Shown in pieces: positions 1 to 4,507 of a stretch of DNA of 7,214 nucleotides. This DNA comes from Clostridiales bacterium (GTDB lineage: Bacteria > Bacillota > Clostridia > Lachnospirales > Lachnospiraceae). The position numbers and the translations under genes are program-made. Numbering within the stretch: position 1 is the first letter of the stretch; the number at the start of each line of letters is the position of its first letter. Location: contig JAJPYU010000183.1 of assembly GCA_021204765.1 (NCBI GenBank), positions 1 to 7,214 on the forward strand, given 5' to 3'. Below the pieces are notes generated by a model. That model saw only the letters and a list, made by a program, of their open reading frames with translations. It did no database searches and was not told the DNA's origin.

Positions 1-714
1 ACTCCAGATCACCCGGTATCCGTTTATGGCCTCCGGCAGGTAAAACGCACTCAAAAGACGGCTTGACTCTTCCGCTTCAACGGCTGCATCCTCCACCTGG
101 CCCATTAACCATTCAGCAGTATCAGTCCTGGGCGGCAATATAAGCAAAGGCTCGGTCTCTATGCGGGTATGTTCACCGCAGGAAAACTCGGCCGTCAGTT
201 CCGTCAGGGAACCCTCCTCCCCCACATCATCATTGGTAACTGTGCCGTCAGCACCCAACAGGGAATAATCGCTGCTCTCGTAGCTAACTGTCACCAGTCC
301 GTCACACATTTCTGATGGGAGACAGAGGTCATACCTCACTTCGTTTGCGGAAGAGTTTTCTCCCAGATAGACTTCCTTCCAGGCGTCATAAGCCTCTTCC
401 ATAAGCTCATAGGCCTCATCCTCATCAGGCTCCACCCGGGAGACCTCTATAGTAAATTCCTGCTCCCCGACCTCTTCAGCCAGAGCCTCAGATCCCTCGC
501 CATCATCCTCAGCCTCCAGGCGGAAGGTAAAGCTTCGGCTCTCTGATGATCCTGTTTCGCTCTGTCTGGCGATAACTCCGTCAAAGGCTCCTGCCTCCTG
601 CTTCCCCCTGTACCACATGGCGCAAGCCAGCAGGACAAAAAGGGCAACGACCATCAGTGTTTTTTTATGCTCTTTTATGATTGTCCGTATCTCTTCAAAC
701 TTTTCCCTGATCAC
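1..714 (-). CDS. Membrane-anchored protein with Ig-like extracellular domain, candidate TadC-type platform protein (3' end beyond window)
   Basis: The frame stays open from a GTG at 714 to the window edge (238 codons), so the C-terminus is missing. The GTG follows AAGGAGG (726-720) with a 5-nt gap and lies just after the tadB stop, so the two are co-transcribed. Residues 1-18 are a charged cytoplasmic helix and 19-35 a single membrane span. Residues 59-98 are very acidic. About residues 125-195 fit an atypical bacterial Ig-like pattern: LCLP near 130, SYESSD at 143-148, GADGTV at 154-159, LTAEFSCG at 173-180. Residues 198-222 look helical, and the visible part ends in GYRVIWS. The gene directly after tadB is normally tadC, and I recall Clostridia TadC-like proteins with a similar N-terminal ectodomain before the T2SS-F domain. 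No T2SS-F sequence is inside the window, so TadC identity is inference. The alternative is a stand-alone Tad accessory surface protein. Confidence 0.8.
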   Translation of the reverse strand, partial: MIREKFEEIRTIIKEHKKTLMVVALFVLLACAMWYRGKQEAGAFDGVIARQSETGSSESRSFTFRLEAEDDGEGSEALAEEVGEQEFTIEVSRVEPDEDEAYELMEEAYDAWKEVYLGENSSANEVRYDLCLPSEMCDGLVTVSYESSDYSLLGADGTVTNDDVGEEGSLTELTAEFSCGEHTRIETEPLLILPPRTDTAEWLMGQVEDAAVEAEESSRLLSAFYLPEAINGYRVIWS

Positions 715-719
715 TGCTG

Positions 720-726
720 CCTCCTT
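720..726 (-). promoter_or_regulatory. Shine-Dalgarno for the gene ending at position 1
   Basis: The minus strand reads TGATAAGGAGGCAGCAGTG. The first TGA (730-728) is the tadB stop, AAGGAGG is a full-strength ribosome binding site, and the GTG at 714 follows after 5 nt. This fixes the start as GTG. The next in-frame Met (residue 21) lies inside the membrane span and has no such site. Confidence 0.75.
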
Positions 727-727
727 A

Positions 728-1450
728 TCAGACCGGGATATCCATCAACTTCTGTGACCAGACCATGCATGCAATATATCCTGCCAGGCTGACACTCATC
801 ACCAGTATGCCCAGAGCATTGTGATACAGAGCCGAGACATAGGAAGGAGAGCTTACGGTGACAAAGAGCAGTATCCCCGGCATCAGGATGTTCATAATGC
901 TCTGTTCCATTTTCTTGCTGGCCACGGTAGTCTCTATCTCAGTCATCACCTCCGCCCGCTCCTGCATCCGCCCGGTCACTGAGCGGATGATCTCTGTCAG
1001 GTTCCCCCCACTCCTTTTGGCGTAACTGTACACCTCCGCAAAACGGCAGATATCCTCTAATCCGCACTGGTCTGCGAAATCGTTTAGTATCTTCTCCAGA
1101 GGCTCATTTACTGCCAGTCTCTGGTTCATCTGCCTCATATATATACAGAATTCAGCATTTCTACCATATAGAGCTTCCAGTTCCCTTGCGGCTCTCCGCC
1201 ACGCATTCTCCATTGAATAGCCGGCTGTGAGAGAACCGGATACCATCTGCATACCGGAGATAAACTGCTCCTTTAAGCGCCCAATACTGGCAGACTCCCA
1301 TTTTTTCTTCCGGCTCCTCATAAACATATATGCAAGGCTCATCCCGGGTATCATCCCCCAGACTGAACGGTAAAAGAGAAACGCCCCTCCTGCCGCCAGT
1401 GCTGCGGCTATAATTAGATTCGTCATCCACCATTGGGACGAGGGTTTCAT
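728..1450 (-). CDS. tadB: TadB-like inner-membrane platform protein of the Tad/Flp pilus (T2SS F family)
   Basis: This is a 240-residue polytopic membrane protein forming, with TadC, the platform on which the TadA ATPase acts. There are hydrophobic segments at about 11-27 and 29-44, then a basic stretch (RSRKKK, 45-50). A cytoplasmic helical T2SS-F domain spans about 55-185, with the typical QMVSGSLTAGYSMENAW stretch (68-84) and AKRSGGNLTEIIRSV (144-158). A final hydrophobic pair lies at about 187-203 and 211-231. It is short compared with proteobacterial TadB (about 300) but near the size usual in Gram-positives. The chosen ATG at 1450 lies 13 nt past the tadA stop and has no clear ribosome binding site, so translation is probably coupled to tadA. 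A TTG at 1456 is an alternative. The frame stays open upstream to 1582 inside tadA without a better start. Confidence 0.85.
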   Translation of the reverse strand: MKPSSQWWMTNLIIAAALAAGGAFLFYRSVWGMIPGMSLAYMFMRSRKKKWESASIGRLKEQFISGMQMVSGSLTAGYSMENAWRRAARELEALYGRNAEFCIYMRQMNQRLAVNEPLEKILNDFADQCGLEDICRFAEVYSYAKRSGGNLTEIIRSVTGRMQERAEVMTEIETTVASKKMEQSIMNILMPGILLFVTVSSPSYVSALYHNALGILVMSVSLAGYIACMVWSQKLMDIPV

Positions 1451-1463
1451 CCCCAAAAAGAGC

Positions 1464-2711
1464 TCATCCGTTTTGCCGGCCAGTAAGGAACGCTTCGTAT
1501 TCCCCGGTGAGGCCTTCGACCGCAAGCTTTCCCAGATGCGCCAGATTGGATTCCCTCTCCCAGATACCACAGATTTTCCCATCCTTTTCCTCCGTTTCTC
1601 TAAAACTGTACAGGGTGTCCAGGACTATCCGTCCGTCACTGATGCCTGACACCTCTGAGATCCTTAAAACTTTCCGGCTTTTGTCTCTCATTCTTCCAAG
1701 ATGAACCAGTATATCTATACCTGAGGCAACCTGGCGCCTGATAGCCTCCATGGGCAGATCCATGGCCATGAGTACCATTGTCTCCAGCCTGGAGAGCATA
1801 TCCTCACTGCTGTTGGCGTGGCCGGTGGAGAGCGAGCCGTCGTGTCCTGTATTGAAGCTCTGCAGCATATCCAGGGCCTCTGCCCCTCTTACCTCTCCGA
1901 CAATGATCCTGTCCGGCCGCATCCTGAGAGCAGTCTTTATCAGGTCCCTTATGGTGATATCAGTAGAGCCGCTGCCGTTCCCGGTGCGGGTCTCCAACCT
2001 TACCAGATTCGGTATGCTCTTCATTTGCAGCTCTGCAGAGTCCTCTATGGTCACAACCCGCTGATTCCTGGGGATGTGCTCCGACAAAGCATTTAAGAAA
2101 GTGGTCTTCCCGGAACCAGTCCCTCCTGAGACGAAGATATTGTATCCGGCCCTGACCATCAGTATCAGGAAATCCGCAGCCTCCCTGGAGATGGAACCAA
2201 GACTTATCAATCTCTCTAAAGTCATGGGATCTTTGGAAAATTTTCTGATGGAAACCGCCGAACCGTCCACCGACACCGGGGAGAGAACCACATTCACCCT
2301 GGAGCCATCCGGCAGCCGTGCATCCACAATAGGCTGAGCCTCATTAACTGTCCTGTTTGCAGTACCGACTATCTGCTGTATCACATCAGAGAGCTTATTC
2401 TCAGTAAGGCCGCTTCCCTCCCATGGATAGATGCTTCCGTTCTTCTCATAGAAAATGTGCTTCGGCCCGTTTATCATAATCTCCGTGATCTCCTCGTCAT
2501 CCAGGAGATCCTGTATAACATCCAGCTTCCGGAAAGAATTAAAAATATGCCTCTCATAATCCTCTCTGCACTCCAGAGACATGAGATGCTGCCTGCTGTA
2601 TCGGCTTATCCCCCGGCAGATGTTCTCCTTTAACTCCTCATCGGAGATCTCCCGGGACATATCCATGTCCTCTAAGAGCTCCTCCCTGATCATCTTCCAC
2701 TGTTCCGCCAT
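1464..2711 (-). CDS. tadA: TadA/CpaF secretion ATPase of the Tad/Flp pilus
   Basis: This 415-residue cytoplasmic hexameric ATPase (PilT/VirB11-like, CpaF family) powers pilin assembly. The N-terminal domain includes the CpaF-type stretch DDEEITEIMINGP (71-83), followed by the PIVDARLPDGSRVNVV region (127-142). Walker A is GGTGSGKTT (196-204, Lys202). The Asp box is TIEDSAEL (221-228), Walker B RPDRIIVGEVRGAEA (265-279, Glu273), and the His box TGHDGSLSTGHANS (288-301). All catalytic motifs are intact. The last 75 or so residues form a divergent tail. The start is ATG 2711, whose A is the last base of the tadZ stop (TGATG). GGAGGGGG (2726-2719) sits 7 nt upstream, so the reading frame's extension to 2768 is not needed. 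It is translationally coupled to tadZ. Confidence 0.96.
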   Translation of the reverse strand: MAEQWKMIREELLEDMDMSREISDEELKENICRGISRYSRQHLMSLECREDYERHIFNSFRKLDVIQDLLDDEEITEIMINGPKHIFYEKNGSIYPWEGSGLTENKLSDVIQQIVGTANRTVNEAQPIVDARLPDGSRVNVVLSPVSVDGSAVSIRKFSKDPMTLERLISLGSISREAADFLILMVRAGYNIFVSGGTGSGKTTFLNALSEHIPRNQRVVTIEDSAELQMKSIPNLVRLETRTGNGSGSTDITIRDLIKTALRMRPDRIIVGEVRGAEALDMLQSFNTGHDGSLSTGHANSSEDMLSRLETMVLMAMDLPMEAIRRQVASGIDILVHLGRMRDKSRKVLRISEVSGISDGRIVLDTLYSFRETEEKDGKICGIWERESNLAHLGKLAVEGLTGEYEAFLTGRQNG

Positions 2712-3673
2712 CACTTTTCCCCCTCCAGATATATTCTGGCCAACTGTCCTATGGCACCTTCCTGCCACCCATGCAAAAGATGAGTCCCACTGCTGTCTGC
2801 TTCTATCTTCGGGAGGGCAATCCTTTCCGCTCCAGACTCTTTAGTCCCACGGCTAAGAGCGATAAAATCACTCCATTCACTGTTCCCGCAATCCTTTAGA
2901 TGGCCTTTTTCAGTCAGGAGAAATATCCTTGACGCCAGCTGAAACAGTCTGTCACTGCCGCGGCAGGCACTTCCCAGAGCTGTCACTACATATCTGTAAT
3001 CCGTCCTCCTGCCTATGGCCTCTATGAGCCTGGCCATATCCTCCTCAGTAAGCTCTGAGAGTATCATTGGATTGGCCGGCGGCATAATGTAGTTTATATC
3101 TTCCATTTGTCGCACATAAGCCTCCGGATACACTGTCTCATCCCTCCTTAAAGCCTCCGTAAGGTCACTTAAATCCACACCTTTATCCAGGAGAAATAGC
3201 TTTTCCATGCCACTGCATCCTGAGAGATTCAGATACAACACCCGCGACCTCTCTGCCAGTATCATGGCACAGGTCGCCGCAAAAGCGGAAAGCTCTGATG
3301 TTGTCACACAGCCGGTCAGCACTATCCATTTCTGTTTCTGACTGCGCATGGTCTCCGGTACGGCATAAAATCTCCCGTATATGGCTATAATCTGCTGATA
3401 AAGCCTCTCACAGGACTGGTACCGGCAGACGGAATCCTCCCTGTTGAGCTCCTCCTCAGAGAGGATAATGCAGTTGGAATCCCCTCGGCTCTTCTTCACT
3501 TCCTCGAGGAAATCCTCCGAACCTATCCACACCGTGCCATCATTCTCGCCCTCACTGGGCCGATCTGCTATACCCACACTGATCTGCTCTCCCATCCGGC
3601 TGCCCAGATAGAGTGCCAGTTTTTTCATATACACGGTCTCAAAACCGCCCAGGATTATAGTATTGTTCTGCAA
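2711..3673 (-). CDS. tadZ: TadZ/CpaE-like ParA/MinD-family protein with degenerate ATPase motifs
   Basis: The product is about 320 residues if started at TTG 3673. TadZ proteins place the Tad machine in the cell, often at a pole, and consist of a receiver-like N-domain and a ParA/MinD-like domain. Here residues 5-105 form the N-domain, ending in YQSCERLYQQIIAIYG (85-100), a stretch typical of Clostridia members. Residues 115-315 look like the ParA fold. The P-loop position reads LTGCVTTSE (119-127) with no GK(T/S) lysine. The usual D of the next strand is replaced (VLYLNL, 145-150), and the Walker B strand reads YRYVVTALGS (226-235) without Asp. Start choice is uncertain. TTG 3673 overlaps tadV by 19 nt, has GGGGG 7 nt upstream, and adds NNTIILGGFETVY, which looks like a genuine first beta strand. 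GTG 3634 and ATG 3628 are alternatives. It is coupled to tadA by TGATG. Confidence 0.8.
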   Translation of the reverse strand: MQNNTIILGGFETVYMKKLALYLGSRMGEQISVGIADRPSEGENDGTVWIGSEDFLEEVKKSRGDSNCIILSEEELNREDSVCRYQSCERLYQQIIAIYGRFYAVPETMRSQKQKWIVLTGCVTTSELSAFAATCAMILAERSRVLYLNLSGCSGMEKLFLLDKGVDLSDLTEALRRDETVYPEAYVRQMEDINYIMPPANPMILSELTEEDMARLIEAIGRRTDYRYVVTALGSACRGSDRLFQLASRIFLLTEKGHLKDCGNSEWSDFIALSRGTKESGAERIALPKIEADSSGTHLLHGWQEGAIGQLARIYLEGEK

Positions 3674-4185
3674 ACGTACACCCCCAGCCATAAAACGTAT
3701 CCGAAAAATATAGCAACCGAAAAGTGAATGGTATGTCCTTTCCCGTATCTCCCCTGATATATATCGATTCCTCCTCCGACGAACATGTTCTGAAAATATC
3801 TGAAAATATTTGCCAGACTTCTCCTGAATTGTCCGATAACTGACAGTCTGACCAGCGAGAAACCCGCTGCAAGCAGGAAAGAAAAAAATATGCAGTATAA
3901 GACCTGTTCCCCTCCGTTGATACATCCTATGACCATCAAAAGCTTCACATCCCCCGCTCCCAGAGCTCCCATGTGAAAAGGGATCCAGCCGATAAGGAAG
4001 GGAATGGCCAGTCCGGCAAGGAATCCGGTCCATCCCGAGCCTATGGAAGGGAATATCGCAACAACTACTCCCGCCGCAATACCCACGATCATCAAGGCAT
4101 TGGATATACGATCGGTCGTAAGATCAAAAACCGCTGCGACAAATAATATGATCACTGAAATGTATACGGGAATAAATTCCCTCAA
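3655..4185 (-). CDS. tadV: TadV/CpaA-type prepilin peptidase (A24 aspartic protease)
   Basis: This small integral membrane protease of about 176 residues removes the leader of Flp prepilins and pseudopilins. The two catalytic aspartates are present. One is in AVFDLTTDRISN after the first membrane span (Asp21 from TTG 4185). The other is in the GxGD signature GALGAGDVKLL (Asp79). About five or six hydrophobic segments cover the rest. It lacks the long N-methylating half of classical PilD, as expected for the TadV class. The start is ambiguous between GTG 4194, ATG 4191 and TTG 4185. The ribosome binding site AAGGAGGTGAT (4200-4190) overlaps the first two codons and leaves 8 nt before the TTG, so I favour TTG 4185; only three residues differ. 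It is the first gene of the tad operon, just after the promoter. Confidence 0.92.
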   Translation of the reverse strand: MREFIPVYISVIILFVAAVFDLTTDRISNALMIVGIAAGVVVAIFPSIGSGWTGFLAGLAIPFLIGWIPFHMGALGAGDVKLLMVIGCINGGEQVLYCIFFSFLLAAGFSLVRLSVIGQFRRSLANIFRYFQNMFVGGGIDIYQGRYGKGHTIHFSVAIFFGYVLWLGVYVCRTIL

Positions 4186-4189
4186 AGGC

Positions 4190-4200
4190 ATCACCTCCTT
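4190..4200 (-). promoter_or_regulatory. Near-complete Shine-Dalgarno that decides the tadV start
   Basis: AAGGAGGTGAT is complementary to the anti-Shine-Dalgarno end of 16S rRNA over 11 bases. It overlaps GTG 4194 and ATG 4191, which are therefore too close to serve well. TTG 4185 lies 8 nt after AAGGAGG. Confidence 0.7.
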
Positions 4201-4222
4201 GCTTCATCTTCGTGTGCCTTGG

Positions 4223-4251
4223 ATTATATGCCCCGGATTTTGACATGTAAA
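4223..4251 (-). promoter_or_regulatory. Sigma-A type promoter of the tad operon
   Basis: The minus strand has TTTACA (4251-4246, 5 of 6 to TTGACA), a 17-bp spacer and a perfect TATAAT (4228-4223). The predicted transcript start is about 4217-4215, leaving a leader of about 15-17 nt before the tadV ribosome binding site. It is the best promoter match in the intergenic region. Confidence 0.75.
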
Positions 4252-4254
4252 TAT

Positions 4255-4278
4255 CGGATTTTTTACGTATTTTATCCG
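4255..4278. promoter_or_regulatory. 24-bp dyad just upstream of the tad -35 box (candidate operator)
   Basis: The arms CGGAT (4255-4259) and ATCCG (4274-4278) flank a central palindrome TACGTA (4264-4269), all sharing one centre at 4266.5 and separated by T4 spacers. That gives 16 symmetric positions out of 24. The near edge is 4 bp from the -35 hexamer, about -50 from the predicted start at its centre. CGGATTTT occurs again at 4234-4241 inside the promoter spacer, 21 bp from the copy at 4255-4262. This layout suits a dimeric regulator, but none can be named. Confidence 0.4.
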
Positions 4279-4284
4279 TTGTGC

Positions 4285-4313
4285 ATTATTACAAGAGATT
4301 TGGGAATTTTGAA
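4285..4313 (-). promoter_or_regulatory. Possible second, weaker promoter
   Basis: TTCAAA (4313-4308, 4 of 6), a 17-bp spacer and AATAAT (4290-4285, 5 of 6) preceded by TG as in an extended -10. In AT-rich intergenic DNA such matches arise by chance, so this is tentative. If used, it would transcribe through the dyad at 4255-4278 into tadV. Confidence 0.22.
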
Positions 4314-4335
4314 TCCTTAAGTTCCTCAAACCCCT

Positions 4336-4353
4336 GTAAAATCAAGATTTTAC
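4336..4353. repeat. 18-bp inverted repeat between the terminator and the tad promoter
   Basis: GTAAAATC (4336-4343) and GATTTTAC (4346-4353) are perfect inverted copies around an AA spacer. No T-tract follows on either strand and the stem is AT-rich with almost no loop, so it is not a convincing terminator. A protein binding site is more likely. A lone TTGACA (4360-4355, minus) abuts it but has no -10 partner. Confidence 0.4.
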
Positions 4354-4358
4354 CTGTC

Positions 4359-4403
4359 AAAAAACGATAAAAAGGCGGATCTGCCAATGAAAGCAAATCC
4401 GCC
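4359..4403 (-). terminator. Rho-independent terminator of the upstream unit
   Basis: On the minus strand GGCGGATTTGC pairs with GCAGATCCGCC (11 bp including one G-U) around an 8-nt loop. It is followed directly by TTTTTATCGTTTTTT (4373-4359). The T-rich side is on the minus strand only, so it ends transcripts from the 796-residue protein gene and separates them from the tad operon. Confidence 0.9.
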
Positions 4404-4442
4404 AAAATCAAGGATTCTTATTTGAACAATACCATTATCGGC

Positions 4443-4500
4443 ACACAGAGGAAACTGCGATTTTTGTATAATTTTACATAGATTCCACATCCTCCTGTGT
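4443..4500 (-). other. Hairpin in the 3' untranslated region holding an orphan AGGAGG
   Basis: ACACAGGAGGA (4500-4490) can pair with TCCTCTGTGT (4452-4443) as 6 + 4 base pairs with one bulged base, enclosing a 37-nt loop. The stem buries an AGGAGG (4496-4491) that no convincing gene follows: ATG 4490 is adjacent to it and ATG 4479 is followed at once by TAA. It lies directly after the stop of the upstream gene and before the terminator. It could be a transcript-end structure, a decayed gene start, or chance. Confidence 0.3.
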
Positions 4501-4507
4501 AAAAAAA

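Noticed and set aside
447..647. 66-codon minus-strand frame
   Set aside because: It lies inside the membrane-anchored protein gene (1-714) in another frame, is Arg/Leu-rich out-of-frame sequence, and has no ribosome binding site.
1507..2337. Several plus-strand frames of 65-104 codons opposite tadA
   Set aside because: They are antisense shadows of a strongly conserved ATPase gene, rich in Ser/Pro/Leu, with no ribosome binding sites or promoters.
2712..2768. N-terminal extension of tadA to 2768
   Set aside because: ATG 2711 has a strong ribosome binding site at 7 nt and a TGATG junction; the extension is out-of-frame tadZ sequence.
3674..4033. N-terminal extension of tadZ to 4033
   Set aside because: The extra 120 codons lie out of frame within tadV and read as low-quality Cys/Arg-rich sequence, unlike any TadZ N-domain.
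4332..4360. Promoter from TTGACA at 4360-4355
   Set aside because: No TATAAT-like hexamer occurs 15-19 bp downstream; the spacer is the 18-bp palindrome instead.
4350..4490. 46-codon frame starting ATG 4490 right after AGGAGG
   Set aside because: The ATG touches the AGGAGG with no spacing, and the frame reads through the intrinsic terminator, so it is unlikely to be translated.
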